The notes: a model not told the origin generated them from the sequence alone. Positions 1 through 8,602 are shown, counted from the stretch's first letter. The stretch: DNA of 64,000 bases from Pedobacter sp. Bi126 (GCF_918698245.1 NZ_CAKKMS010000003.1:62001-126000), one strand, 5' to 3'. Translations and numbers: made by a program.

Positions 1-612
1 AGCGGAGAAACTAATGAAATCCCAATTACCTCAGAGAATCTTCTTTACTGGGTGATTGATATGTTTAAGAGAGGTTACGAATTCGATGCTAAACTTGATG
101 CTTATGGTGGCTTGTACGACCCTAACGAACAAAGTTTTCCTGATCTATCGGACGAAAAGGAAGGTTTTTATTTTGATAAAGGGTTAGCTTGTTATGAAAG
201 CGGTGATTTAAGCGGCTCGATTATTAATTGGTCGCTAACTTTAGAAATAAACCCAGAAGACGTAAATTCGTACTATTCAAGAGCGATTGTAAAAAACGAA
301 TTGTATAGATGGAAAGCGGCATTAAATGATTACAACAGGGCACTTGCAATAACTCCAAAATTTACAGCCGCACTGCTTAACAGAGGTGGTTTAAAGGATG
401 AGAACGGAGATTACCAGGGTGCTATTGCTGATTATGAAAAAATCCTTTCTTTTGATCATATAGATTCAGAAGATAAACAAAGTGCTTACTATAATCTCGG
501 TAACACCATGCTTAACTTAAAAAATAAAGAGCTTGCTTGTCATAACTGGAATAAAGCTTTGGAGTTTGGCGCAGATTATGCTAAGGATAGAATAAACAAA
601 CATTGTATTTAA
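1..612 (+). CDS. TPR repeat protein, 5' end outside the window
   Basis: The frame is open from base 1, so this is probably the C-terminal part of a longer protein rather than a gene starting at GTG 52 or ATG 61. About four tetratricopeptide units are visible between the FYFDKGLACYESGDLSGSI region and YNLGNTMLNLKNKELACHNW, each with the small residue at position 8 and Ala/Gly-rich helices typical of TPRs. TPR arrays mediate protein-protein contacts, so this is probably a scaffold or adaptor. The partner cannot be told. It runs into the small membrane protein gene that follows, 17 bases downstream, on the same strand. Confidence 0.75.
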   Translation, partial: SGETNEIPITSENLLYWVIDMFKRGYEFDAKLDAYGGLYDPNEQSFPDLSDEKEGFYFDKGLACYESGDLSGSIINWSLTLEINPEDVNSYYSRAIVKNELYRWKAALNDYNRALAITPKFTAALLNRGGLKDENGDYQGAIADYEKILSFDHIDSEDKQSAYYNLGNTMLNLKNKELACHNWNKALEFGADYAKDRINKHCI

Positions 613-629
613 GCCGAAGGTTCTTAGAG

Positions 630-881
630 ATGAAAAGCAAAATCATATTTTTTATTTCCTTGGTCGGAATCTTTATTATTTTCAGACTTTTCTGTGGTGT
701 TTATGTTCACGATGAGTTTGGGGATAAAGAGTTGTTCATCAAACATCGCCCTATATGGAAATGGAAATTTTATTCTCCGATCGGTATGTCTGATATGAAA
801 TTTGAAGATTTATCCGCTGAAGAGAAAATTGAACAAAAATATTTTAATGACTTTGTAAGAGAAAGGGGTCTGAGCCGATAA
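630..881 (+). CDS. small membrane-anchored hypothetical protein
   Basis: An 83-residue protein with one N-terminal hydrophobic segment (about residues 4-25, KIIFFISLVGIFIIFRLF) and a charged C-terminal part ending in ERGLSR. I chose ATG 630 because the in-frame TTG at 603 would overlap the preceding TPR gene and add a charged leader before the hydrophobic segment. It may be co-transcribed with the TPR gene. I recognise no family. It is most likely a bitopic membrane protein with a short soluble tail. Confidence 0.5.
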   Translation: MKSKIIFFISLVGIFIIFRLFCGVYVHDEFGDKELFIKHRPIWKWKFYSPIGMSDMKFEDLSAEEKIEQKYFNDFVRERGLSR

Positions 882-893
882 GTTCATGACCTA

Positions 894-2096
894 TTATACA
901 CTCACCAATTCTTCGTAAATCTTCAGCATTTTGCTAGAGATTAAATGAACACCATGGTCGTTTTCTACTGTTTTGCGGGCGTTCTCTCCTATTTCTACCC
1001 AACGTTTAGGGTTAATGATACATTGTAAAATTGACCGATAAAATTCATCTGCAGAATCGGCAATTAAAATATCATGTCCATGCCTGCAATTAATTCCCTC
1101 TGCAGCTGTAGTTGTAGCAATAATGCATTTTTTCATGGCCATACCTTCAATAATCTTTACCCGCATGCCGGTGCCAGAGATTAAAGGGACAATCATAATT
1201 GCTTTAGAATTCATAAACTCTACCGCATCGAAAACTTCTCCCTCTACAATCAGATTTTCTGAATCGTATTCGAAGAAATGTTTCTGCATGTTTTTCCCTG
1301 CGATATAAAAACGAAGGTCTTTATTTAGTTTTTCAATATCGGGCCAGATATCATCCAAAAACCATTCTAGTCCTTCCTGATTTGGCCGCCAATCCATTGC
1401 ACCTAAATGAAACAGTGTAGGGAAGCTGGTTTTGGTTTTATCTACCTTATACTTTTCTAAATCGATGGCAACTGGAAAAACCGACATCGGAATTTCGCAA
1501 CCAAACATTAATATGCTTTGGCGGTCGGGCTCGGAAATGGCAAAAATATGGTGGAAACGGTTAATCTGATCGGTTTCATATGCTTTAAGCCGTTGGGCTA
1601 AAAAAGCTAAATATTTACGCCTAATGAGAAACTTTTCTGAATGAGAAAGACGTTCCCAAAGGGTAAATTCGATATTGTGTGCCCTATAAATGAGCTTGGC
1701 ATTACTGTTTGCCTTAACCACATCCAGATAAGGAACAACAAAAAGCCCCTCAAATTGAATAATATCAAACACATTTTCTCGTAAAAGATTTTCCAACTGG
1801 CGGGCGGCATCTTCGCTGTAATAACGGGAAACATTATAAGATTCGTTAGTGAAAATGTTAAAAAATGCCGACCATACATTTACTTCAGTATCTAAATCGT
1901 AGGTATGGTATTTAATCTGTTCAAAAATAGGATCGTAAATATCTTCGATATCGATTCTTCCTTTTGTGGGGTTGAGGCTAAACAAAGTAATATCAGCGCC
2001 AAGTTGCAGCAAACCTTTTATGGTATTATAAACCACGATAGGATAACCACTATTTGGCGGAAAGGGAACCCGCTTAGTAATCAACAGAATTTTCAC
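894..2096 (-). CDS. glycosyltransferase family 4 (GT-B fold)
   Basis: A 400-residue GT-B enzyme that transfers a sugar from a nucleotide donor, probably to a cell-surface glycan. The N-terminus MKILLITKRVPFPPNSG is the usual acceptor-side glycine loop. RAHN at 138-141 and the donor-site stretch SGTGMRVKIIEGMAMKK at about 307-323, with Glu317, are typical of GT4. Full length compared with the family. The start codon is GTG (2094-2096) and lies inside a perfect 22-base inverted repeat (2089-2110). rnhB lies just upstream on the same strand, so the two may share a transcript. The sugar specificity cannot be read from the sequence. Confidence 0.85.
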   Translation of the reverse strand: MKILLITKRVPFPPNSGYPIVVYNTIKGLLQLGADITLFSLNPTKGRIDIEDIYDPIFEQIKYHTYDLDTEVNVWSAFFNIFTNESYNVSRYYSEDAARQLENLLRENVFDIIQFEGLFVVPYLDVVKANSNAKLIYRAHNIEFTLWERLSHSEKFLIRRKYLAFLAQRLKAYETDQINRFHHIFAISEPDRQSILMFGCEIPMSVFPVAIDLEKYKVDKTKTSFPTLFHLGAMDWRPNQEGLEWFLDDIWPDIEKLNKDLRFYIAGKNMQKHFFEYDSENLIVEGEVFDAVEFMNSKAIMIVPLISGTGMRVKIIEGMAMKKCIIATTTAAEGINCRHGHDILIADSADEFYRSILQCIINPKRWVEIGENARKTVENDHGVHLISSKMLKIYEELVSV

Positions 2097-2110
2097 AATG
2101 TTGTGAAAAT
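2089..2110. promoter_or_regulatory. perfect inverted repeat over a GTG start codon
   Basis: Arms ATTTTCACAA and TTGTGAAAAT match perfectly around a TG spacer. The repeat covers the GTG start codon of the glycosyltransferase and ends 8 bases before the rnhB stop region. It could be an operator or an mRNA hairpin that hides the start codon. No binding protein is suggested by the sequence. Confidence 0.45.
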
Positions 2111-2118
2111 ACGAAATT

Positions 2119-2727
2119 TTAGGCGTTTTTTGAAAACAGTTCTAACTGAGGGTCGCTCACATTAAAAGTTTTGCGGTGAAAAGGCGATAACCCGATTTCG
2201 ATTACAGCCTTACGGTGTGCAATAGTTGGGTAGCCTTTATTCTGCTGCCAATTGTAATGCGGAAAATCGACGTGTAGATTAGTCATGTATTCATCGCGGT
2301 GGGTTTTCGCCAATATTGAAGCAGCGGCGATATTTAGATATTTACCATCGCCCTTTACAATGCAACTGTGTGGAATTTGCGGATAGGTTTTGAAACGGTT
2401 ACCATCTATCACCAGGTATTGTGGTTGGGTATGTAATTGTTCAATCGCCCTGTGCATGGCCAAAAACGAAGCATTTAAAATATTGATCCGGTCTATCTCT
2501 TCATGATCACAAGAGGCCACCGCCCAAGCCAAAGCTTCCTGTTCTATTATGGGTCTCAGAGCGGCCCTTTGCTCATGTGATAACTGTTTAGAATCATTTA
2601 ATCCTTCTAACACAAAACCTTTTGGCAATATTACCGCCGCGGCAAAAACAGGACCAGCGAGGCAACCTCTTCCAGCTTCATCACACCCGGCCTCTAATAA
2701 TTCTTCCTGATAGCAGTTTAACAACAT
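2119..2727 (-). CDS. rnhB: ribonuclease HII
   Basis: A 202-residue enzyme that cuts the RNA strand of RNA-DNA hybrids and incises at single ribonucleotides in DNA. The signature [15 protein letters not shown] lies at about 13-27, with the first metal ligands Asp16 and Glu17. Further family blocks are visible: LNDSKQLS near 44-51, VIDGNRF, and the SILAKTHRD block near 137-145. The length is normal. The ATG at 2727 follows a spacer of 100 bases, and transcription runs on toward the glycosyltransferase gene. Confidence 0.95.
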   Translation of the reverse strand: MLLNCYQEELLEAGCDEAGRGCLAGPVFAAAVILPKGFVLEGLNDSKQLSHEQRAALRPIIEQEALAWAVASCDHEEIDRINILNASFLAMHRAIEQLHTQPQYLVIDGNRFKTYPQIPHSCIVKGDGKYLNIAAASILAKTHRDEYMTNLHVDFPHYNWQQNKGYPTIAHRKAVIEIGLSPFHRKTFNVSDPQLELFSKNA

Positions 2728-2827
2728 ATTGCAAATTTACTGAAATAGAGATAGTAAGGAAATTATTTTGTTCAACATCTTATAAACATTAATTTTAAGG
2801 ATAATATAACGTGACTGATCTAAGCCC

Positions 2828-3166
2828 ATGAAATATAACGAAACCTTAGCGCTTCGCGTTGCCGAACGTTTAATGCATATACAAGATGTAGAGGAAAAAG
2901 AAATGTTCAGTGGGCTTATTTTTATGGTGAATGGCAAAATGTGTATTGGTGTTTCTAAGAACAGCATGATGGTGAGGCTCGACCCTAATACTTTAGAAAA
3001 TTTATCCGATAAAGATGGCTGGCAGCAGATGGTGATGGGCAGTAGGCCAATGAAGGGTTACGTTTCGGTATCAGAAGATGTTTTAGGCCGGAATGATGAA
3101 CTGGATTTCTGGGTTAACCTAGCGCTGGCCTTCAATCCTTTTGCCAAAGCATCCAAAAAGAAATAG
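2828..3166 (+). CDS. TfoX N-terminal domain protein
   Basis: A 112-residue protein matching the TfoX_N domain alone: LALRVAERLMHI, then MFSGLIFMVNGKMCIGV and MMVRLDP. In gamma-proteobacteria TfoX/Sxy helps induce competence, but stand-alone TfoX_N proteins are widespread in Bacteroidota and their role is not established there. It has no TfoX_C domain. It is divergent from rnhB, with a 100-base spacer that should hold both promoters. Confidence 0.8.
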   Translation: MKYNETLALRVAERLMHIQDVEEKEMFSGLIFMVNGKMCIGVSKNSMMVRLDPNTLENLSDKDGWQQMVMGSRPMKGYVSVSEDVLGRNDELDFWVNLALAFNPFAKASKKK

Positions 3167-3217
3167 TCAAATAACCAGCCACTAGCTTAAAAACTAGCAA
3201 GAGCCGTATTTTTTGAT

Positions 3218-3225
3218 TAATTTTG
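3218..3225 (+). promoter_or_regulatory. Bacteroidota -7 box TAATTTTG
   Basis: Matches TAnnTTTG and lies 18 bases before the ATG at 3244. No clear -33 TTTG element was found. Confidence 0.45.
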
Positions 3226-3243
3226 TAGTTCTAATCAAATTTT

Positions 3244-3876
3244 ATGAAAAAAGGGGCTGCTATAGCGGTATTTCTGCTATCGATTTCATTTACTGTTCTG
3301 GCTCAAGTTAAAAGAACTGCAACATCAACAGAAACCAAAGAAACAAACACGCAACAGTTACGAACACAGGCTCCCGAAGGGCATTACTGCGATTATTGTA
3401 AACTAAATTATCCCGAATCACATTTCCCTTGCATTATGAAATCCATCAAAGGCAAATTAGATGTAGCCACTGGCGAAGTAAGTTTCGTGGCCGGGCAGCC
3501 TATCAGTGGCATTGTGGTAAAAGGAGGTAAAAATCCGGGAGGCGATGCAATTACCCTCATAACCAACTCAAATGGGGAGATAGAGTTTAATAATGCCAGT
3601 GCAGGAAATTATAAATTTACCATTTTGGCACCTTCCACTAATCCCAAATCGCGGGTAGCGGGCACGCCAATCGGGGGAATAATTGTTAAAGGTGGTAAAA
3701 ATCCCGGGGGCAGTTTAATTACTTTAATTACGAACGAAAACGGAGAAATCGAACTCAACAATCTTCCTGTAGGCACCTATAAATTCACAGCAATGGGCGC
3801 TTCTGCAACAGAGAAAAGTAATCCGTTATACAAATCGAGTTATTCGGAAAAGGTAAATCCGCTATATAAAAACTAA
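3244..3876 (+). CDS. exported protein with two copies of a glycine-rich beta module
   Basis: A 210-residue protein with a signal peptide (about residues 1-20, ending FTVLA-Q). After a Cys-containing segment (YCDYCKLNYPESHFPC, 48-63) come two near-identical modules at about 82-128 and 138-184. Both carry (I/V)VKGGKNPGG, then (L)ITLITN.NGEIE and YKFT. The pattern of a substitution followed by NGEI and (V/A)G.YKFT resembles carboxypeptidase-regulatory-like beta-sandwich folds. NPLYK occurs twice near the C-terminus. It is probably periplasmic or surface-exposed. The function is unknown. Confidence 0.7.
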   Translation: MKKGAAIAVFLLSISFTVLAQVKRTATSTETKETNTQQLRTQAPEGHYCDYCKLNYPESHFPCIMKSIKGKLDVATGEVSFVAGQPISGIVVKGGKNPGGDAITLITNSNGEIEFNNASAGNYKFTILAPSTNPKSRVAGTPIGGIIVKGGKNPGGSLITLITNENGEIELNNLPVGTYKFTAMGASATEKSNPLYKSSYSEKVNPLYKN

Positions 3877-3973
3877 AATCGTTAAATTTACGCCACCGTC
3901 CATTTTTTGGCACTATTATGGAATCTTTCAAATCTGTGCATCTTTAAATTGTTACACATTTAAAACACACATT

Positions 3974-4504
3974 ATGAAACGTTTAAATTTGATATTGAGC
4001 CTTGCCTTTCTTTTGATTGGGGTTCAATTATTTGCCCAAACCAATAAGGAAACTACACTGAAAATTGTAGCAGATAAAAATTATACTTTTGTTGCCAATA
4101 CCGCCATGCCGATGTCGAACAACGACATTAATAAAGTATTAGCGATGATGCCAGGTAGTCAGGGTGGTGGTTCTATAAACCTAACGGGTTCGCAGTACGA
4201 TGTTAAGGTTACCAAAGACAGTATTGTTGCTTATCTGCCTTATTTCGGAAGATCTTTTTCTGCTCCGATGGATCCTACTCAAGGTGGTATTAAATTTACC
4301 TCTAAAGATTTTACCTACACAGAATCGAAGAATAAAAAAGGATCTTACACCATCCAGATTAATACAAAGGATGTAAAAAGAGAAAACTATCGGTTTACCA
4401 TTAATATTTCGACCAATGGTTATGCCTCATTAACGGCAAGCAGCATGAATAAACAACCCATTATTTTTAACGGTTATTTAGACGAGCCGAAGAAACAGGA
4501 TTAA
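3974..4504 (+). CDS. DUF4251 exported protein
   Basis: A 176-residue protein with a signal peptide (MKRLNLILSLAFLLIGVQLFA-Q). The body fits DUF4251: a YTFVANTAMPM start, the central tract Y.VKVTKDSIVAYLPYFGR, and a C-terminal FTINISTNGYASLTA followed by IIFNGYLDEP. DUF4251 proteins are common in Bacteroidota and have no established function. They are probably periplasmic beta-rich proteins. The gene stands alone, 97 bases after the two-module protein and on the same strand. Confidence 0.75.
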   Translation: MKRLNLILSLAFLLIGVQLFAQTNKETTLKIVADKNYTFVANTAMPMSNNDINKVLAMMPGSQGGGSINLTGSQYDVKVTKDSIVAYLPYFGRSFSAPMDPTQGGIKFTSKDFTYTESKNKKGSYTIQINTKDVKRENYRFTINISTNGYASLTASSMNKQPIIFNGYLDEPKKQD

Positions 4505-4569
4505 GGGTTTGTCATCCTGAGGGGTAATTAATTGTTTAAAATCAATATGAGTGACGTACAATTGTTTCT

Positions 4570-4785
4570 TTTCCATACACCATAGGCTTGCCTCGGCTCG
4601 CCGCCGCCGAAGGGCTCTTTCTTTTTGGCATCAAAAAGAAACAAAAAATGCCGGCTGAAAATTTTTCTTTTGATGGCAGTTGTGCGGCTAGAACAGTGCA
4701 GCCCGAAAAATTTGTTAGGCCGGGTTTAAATAGAACGGAGATACCGTGCTATGGCCTAGCTGAACGGAAATACAAAAGCGATTAA
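4570..4785. other. GC-rich non-coding element with a spurious frame
   Basis: Part of the 394-base gap 4505-4898. This stretch is clearly richer in G and C than its neighbours (around 4585-4610 and 4675-4765) and begins with a run of GCCGCC. A 65-codon frame exists at 4588-4785, but its product (MPRLAAAEGLFLFGIKKKQK and on) has no domain logic and looks like translated repeat DNA. I take it to be a mobile or repeated non-coding element. The rest of the gap holds a half copy of a GTCATCCTGA repeat at about 4510 and the inverted repeat at 4816-4884. Confidence 0.35.
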
Positions 4786-4815
4786 AATACTGATTAATAG
4801 TGGTTTGCGAAATAA

Positions 4816-4884
4816 CGTCAATGGTAGCCTGTCGAAGGACCTACTTAAATTCATATTAAGGCATTTCGACAGGCTCAATGTGAC
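4816..4884. repeat. inverted repeat, AGCCTGTCGAA family
   Basis: The left arm AGCCTGTCGAA (about 4826-4836) faces TTCGACAGGCT (about 4864-4874), and the match continues imperfectly outward to CGTCA and TGTGAC. A related copy with the same GTCAATGGTAGCCTGTCGAA start lies at 62625-62690. Confidence 0.7.
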
Positions 4885-4898
4885 ATATCGATATTAAA

Positions 4899-5981
4899 TT
4901 ATTTCTTAACCAACTCGATCTGAAAAATATGTGGCCACTTTTTACCGGCTACAAAAAGTCTTTTGGTTGCTTTATCGTAAGCGATACCGTTTAGCACATT
5001 ATTGGCCTTTGCATCTTCGGTTTTAAAATAATCAGCTGGCAATAGTCCGGACAAATCGATCTTGCTTTCTACAGCACCCGTTTCTGGATTAATAATTAGA
5101 ATTTCATTAGTGGTATATACGTTCGCATAAATTTTACCGTCGATAATTTCAAGTTCATTCAGGTTTTGAATTGGACCTTTGTTATCAAAAACATCAATCG
5201 AACCTATTTTTTGATAGGAATCTTTATTCAGGAAAAAGATAGTATTCGAACCATCCGTATTCAATACTTTCTCGCCATCAAAAGCCAAACCCCATCCTTC
5301 TCTACCGGTAGTATACGAAAATTCAGATAGTTTTTTAAAGGTAGCTTTATCATATACAAAGCCAACTTTTTCGCGGTAAGTTAACTGGATAATTTTGCTT
5401 CCGATTACAGTTATGCCTTCTCCAAAATACTGTTTATCCAAATCTGCTTTCTGAAGGATTTTACCTGTCGATGGTTCCACTTTACGCAAACTGGAATGAC
5501 CATAATCGCCAGCACTTTCGTAAAAAAAGCCATCATGATATTCTAAACCTTCTACATAAGAAGAGGTATCGTGAGGCAAGGTTTTAATTACTTTATAGGT
5601 GTATTCCATTGGAGCCTGAGCTGCTAAAACATTAATATTTGAGGTTAAATCTTCAGATTTTCCAGCGCCAAATATTTTGGCTGTTACCAAATGGTTACCC
5701 AATTTTAACCCTTCAGTTTTAAGTTTGATGGCCGAAGTATCGGCTTTTGAAATCATTTTAACGGTATCGATCAAGTAAACTACGGAGTCTACTTTTTGTT
5801 CAGCGCCAAATTGTACTTTAACATCAAATTCGTTTCCCGACGGCACATTAAGACCAGTCATCGGCGAAATAAAACTACGGTAGGTTGTGGTAGAATCGTC
5901 TTTACAAGAACTTACAAATGCAAGCACGATTCCGGTAAATATGAAACTTTTAATGGGGTTAATCTTCAGGCCAAAACGCAT
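4899..5981 (-). CDS. glutaminyl-peptide cyclotransferase, lipoprotein
   Basis: A 360-residue lipoprotein with a lipobox (FVSSC, Cys26). It belongs to the glutamine cyclotransferase beta-propeller family, which turns N-terminal Gln into pyroglutamate. Residues from about 135 on form the propeller: YVEGLEYHDGFFYESAGDYG, then GEGITV, GREGWGLAFDGEK, LNELEIIDGKIYANVY, and a C-terminal NNVLNGIAYDKATKRLFVAGK. Residues 27-130 form an N-terminal beta domain with DUF-like character. Such cyclases may cap proteins exported across the envelope. I chose ATG 5981, although an in-frame TTG lies two codons upstream. The start overlaps the end of the YraN gene by 23 bases, which suggests coupled translation. 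Confidence 0.85.
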   Translation of the reverse strand: MRFGLKINPIKSFIFTGIVLAFVSSCKDDSTTTYRSFISPMTGLNVPSGNEFDVKVQFGAEQKVDSVVYLIDTVKMISKADTSAIKLKTEGLKLGNHLVTAKIFGAGKSEDLTSNINVLAAQAPMEYTYKVIKTLPHDTSSYVEGLEYHDGFFYESAGDYGHSSLRKVEPSTGKILQKADLDKQYFGEGITVIGSKIIQLTYREKVGFVYDKATFKKLSEFSYTTGREGWGLAFDGEKVLNTDGSNTIFFLNKDSYQKIGSIDVFDNKGPIQNLNELEIIDGKIYANVYTTNEILIINPETGAVESKIDLSGLLPADYFKTEDAKANNVLNGIAYDKATKRLFVAGKKWPHIFQIELVKK

Positions 5982-6324
5982 CTTCAATATGGTTTAAATT
6001 ATAATTTTTATTTTTTGTAAATGTAATTGCAATAATATCAAAACGGATATCATTTTGATGGTTCATTAATTCAATATAGGCATTAGCAGCCAATTCCATC
6101 TGTATTTGCTTGGCTTTGTGTACAAATTCTTCCGGTTCGCCAAAAGCAACCGAACTCCGGGATTTAACTTCTACAAAAACCATAATGCCATTTTTATAAA
6201 CAATTAAATCAACCTCGGCTTTACCATGGGTCCAGTTTTCATCTAAGATCTCGTATCCCTGATCTTCCAGATATTGCCTTGCAATATTTTCGCCTGCTTT
6301 ACCTAAATCGTTATGAAAGGCCAT
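5959..6324 (-). CDS. YraN family nuclease-like protein (UPF0102)
   Basis: A 121-residue protein of the YraN/UPF0102 family, which has a PD-(D/E)XK nuclease-like fold. The core is visible: GKAGENIARQYLEDQGY, NWTHGKAEVDLIVYKNG, then VFVEVKSRSS with the E-x-K catalytic pair, and FVHKAKQIQM. The family is conserved across bacteria. A role in DNA processing is suspected but not settled. The gene end overlaps the glutaminyl cyclase start, so the two are probably one operon. Confidence 0.88.
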   Translation of the reverse strand: MAFHNDLGKAGENIARQYLEDQGYEILDENWTHGKAEVDLIVYKNGIMVFVEVKSRSSVAFGEPEEFVHKAKQIQMELAANAYIELMNHQNDIRFDIIAITFTKNKNYNLNHIEDAFWPED

Positions 6325-6334
6325 AAGACATAAT

Positions 6335-6501
6335 TATTGAATGAGTGAGTTGTTGAATGATTAAATGTTCATTTTCAAATGTATTATAATATGATAATAT
6401 TGAATGTTTCGAATATATCTATTCTATCTTTCAATCATTTTCTCATTCAGTCACTTTTCATCCTCCCCATTCAATCACTCCATCCTTCAGTCATTCAATC
6501 C
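6335..6501. repeat. degenerate 8-base periodic tract, two opposed arms
   Basis: TTGAATGA and relatives repeat in 8-base steps at about 6337-6370. About 45 bases later, 6429-6500 repeats TTCAATC/TTCAGTC, its complement, in register with multiples of 8. The two arms could pair. It fills the gap between YraN and dnaG. Confidence 0.6.
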
Positions 6502-8481
6502 TTACTTAACAATAACAGAACCCAGGAACTTAGAAATCTCTCGTTCAACTCCTTTAATTACACCGTAACGTTGCATTAAAATCATTTGGTTATCCTCGTT
6601 CTTTTCCTCTTTAATTTCTTTCAACAGGTTCATCAATATTTTTTCGACTTTACGCTTTTTGAGGTGAAAAATGCCACCTAAAATAGTCGCTTTTAAATTC
6701 ATCGTTTCATCTTTAACATAGATAAGGTGTTTATTTAACCAGTTCTCGCTCAAAGCATATTCTGAGGTTGAAAGTGTAATGGCCAGATCGGCAATATCTC
6801 TATCCTCATGTTTAACAAAGTGGTTCGACGTGGGTAATCTGCCATTGTCGATTTCTGATTTATAATAATCGATAATTCTTTTGCAAAGTGGATCATCAAA
6901 TTCTACATCGCTCAGGTTCTGCATGATGAATGAACCGATGTACATATCATCAATTTTATCCCAGTTTACAAATTCGTGCCCGAAAGCCAGTAATAAGCGC
7001 ACAATTTCTTTTTCCTGATGCTCATTTTCTTCTACAGGTGCTTCATGACCCATTGGGCCTGCACTGTCATCCCATAAATCATCGGGGGGGCCAAGTGGCT
7101 CTGGTGCACCTGAAGAATATGGCTTTGGACTTGATGACGGATTTGCCCGCTGGTTGTTATCAAAGCTTTTTTTGAGCTTTGCCGAGCGCATTTTATTTAA
7201 CTCACTCAGTAAAATATGCTCATCAATTTCGAGTAAACTACTACACTCCCTGATAAAAACGGAGGCCTTAATCGGGTCAGGGATTTTGGCAATACTTTCT
7301 ACAATATCGCGGATAATGCCTGCTCTTTTAATCGGATCATTGCCCGCATCCTTAAGCAATACATTCGCCTTGTATAAAATAAAGTCTTTTCTGTTCTGCT
7401 CGAGATAGGTTTTAAACGCCCCTGCCCCAACATGGTGCATATAAGAATCGGGATCATGTCCATCGGGGAAGGAAACGATTTTTACGTTTAGTCCTTCTTC
7501 CAAAATCATATCCAAACCACGGAGGGAGGCTTTAATACCCGCAGCATCGCCATCAAATAAAATGGTAATGTTCTGGGTAAAACGCCCGATCAGTTTAATC
7601 TGCTCTACGGTTAACGAAGTACCCGATGAGGCCACTACGTTTTCTATTCCGGCCTGATGTACCGAAAGCACATCGGCATAACCTTCCGCCAGGTAACAGT
7701 TATCTAAATCGCGGACAGCTTTTTTGGCATGGAATAAACCGTAAAGTACATTCGATTTGTGGTAAATTTCGCTTTCTGGTGAATTTACATACTTAGGGAC
7801 ATTTTTGTCGGTTTTTAAAGTCCTACCTCCAAAACCGATGATCCGGCCTGTAAAGTTGTGGATCGGAAACATTACCCGCCCGCGAAAGCGATCGTAAATT
7901 TTGCCGTTATCGTTTTTGATCGATAATCCGGTGGCTTCTAAAAACTCTAATTTATGTCCGGCGTTGATTGCGCTTTGCGTCATCGCATCCCATACATCCG
8001 GAGAATAACCCACCTCAAATTTTTTAAGGATGTCTTCCCTAAACCCACGTTCTTTAAAATAACTTAAGCCAATGCCCTTTCCTTCATCTGTTTCCCAAAG
8101 CTGTTTTACAAAAAATGCAGCAGCGTACTGCGAAACTACATAAAGGCTTTCCTTGGCACTTTGTGCTTCGGCATCTTGAGGGCTCAGTTCGGCTTCCTCA
8201 ACTTCTATATTGTATTTATTGGCTAAAAATTTAAGTGCTTCGGGATATGAATATTTTTCATGATCCATAATAAAGCGCACCGAATCGCCTCCTTTACCAC
8301 AACCAAAACATTTGTAAATGCCTTTAGTTACGGATACGTGAAAGGAAGGTGTTTTTTCGCCGTGGAATGGGCAATTACCAATTAAACTGGTTCCGCGTTT
8401 CTTTAAGTGCACAAAATCCCCAACTACCTCCTCAATACGGGCGGTATCCATTATCTTATCTATCGTTTCGCGGTTTATCAT
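6502..8481 (-). CDS. dnaG: DNA primase
   Basis: A 659-residue primase that makes RNA primers at the replication fork. The CHC2 zinc finger has Cys37, His40, Cys58 and Cys61 (CPFH and CFGC). The RNA polymerase core follows at about 120-250. The TOPRIM domain shows LAEGYADVLS, with its acidic residue, and LFDGDAAGIKA. A linker rich in Ser, Pro and Gly at about 445-480 leads to the C-terminal helicase-binding region. The length is typical for Bacteroidota. It appears to be transcribed alone, with repeat tracts on both sides (6335-6501 and 8508-8602). Confidence 0.97.
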   Translation of the reverse strand: MINRETIDKIMDTARIEEVVGDFVHLKKRGTSLIGNCPFHGEKTPSFHVSVTKGIYKCFGCGKGGDSVRFIMDHEKYSYPEALKFLANKYNIEVEEAELSPQDAEAQSAKESLYVVSQYAAAFFVKQLWETDEGKGIGLSYFKERGFREDILKKFEVGYSPDVWDAMTQSAINAGHKLEFLEATGLSIKNDNGKIYDRFRGRVMFPIHNFTGRIIGFGGRTLKTDKNVPKYVNSPESEIYHKSNVLYGLFHAKKAVRDLDNCYLAEGYADVLSVHQAGIENVVASSGTSLTVEQIKLIGRFTQNITILFDGDAAGIKASLRGLDMILEEGLNVKIVSFPDGHDPDSYMHHVGAGAFKTYLEQNRKDFILYKANVLLKDAGNDPIKRAGIIRDIVESIAKIPDPIKASVFIRECSSLLEIDEHILLSELNKMRSAKLKKSFDNNQRANPSSSPKPYSSGAPEPLGPPDDLWDDSAGPMGHEAPVEENEHQEKEIVRLLLAFGHEFVNWDKIDDMYIGSFIMQNLSDVEFDDPLCKRIIDYYKSEIDNGRLPTSNHFVKHEDRDIADLAITLSTSEYALSENWLNKHLIYVKDETMNLKATILGGIFHLKKRKVEKILMNLLKEIKEEKNEDNQMILMQRYGVIKGVEREISKFLGSVIVK

Positions 8482-8507
8482 ATACGCACAGCTCTTTCCT
8501 CTTCTTA

Positions 8508-8602
8508 TTTAACCACAAAGATAACAGAGAAAAAACACAAAGAACACAGAGAAAAATTTCTTTGTGTTCTTTGCGAAATACTTTGCCCACTCTGCGGCTA
8601 AA
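8508..8602. repeat. CACAGAG-type interspersed repeat
   Basis: Starts AACCACAAAG, continues with CACAAAG and CACAGAG units, then turns into the complementary strand (TTTCTTTGTGTTCTTTGCG, ending CTCTGCGGCTAAA). The inner arms AACACAAAGAA and TTCTTTGTGTT pair. Other copies: 20384-20412, 39674-39853 and 56030-56250. Confidence 0.65.

Noticed and set aside
4588-4785. A 65-codon frame in a GC-rich block
   Set aside because: No domain, no signal peptide and no neighbours in an operon. I treat it as non-coding repeat-like DNA and keep it only as a low-confidence element.
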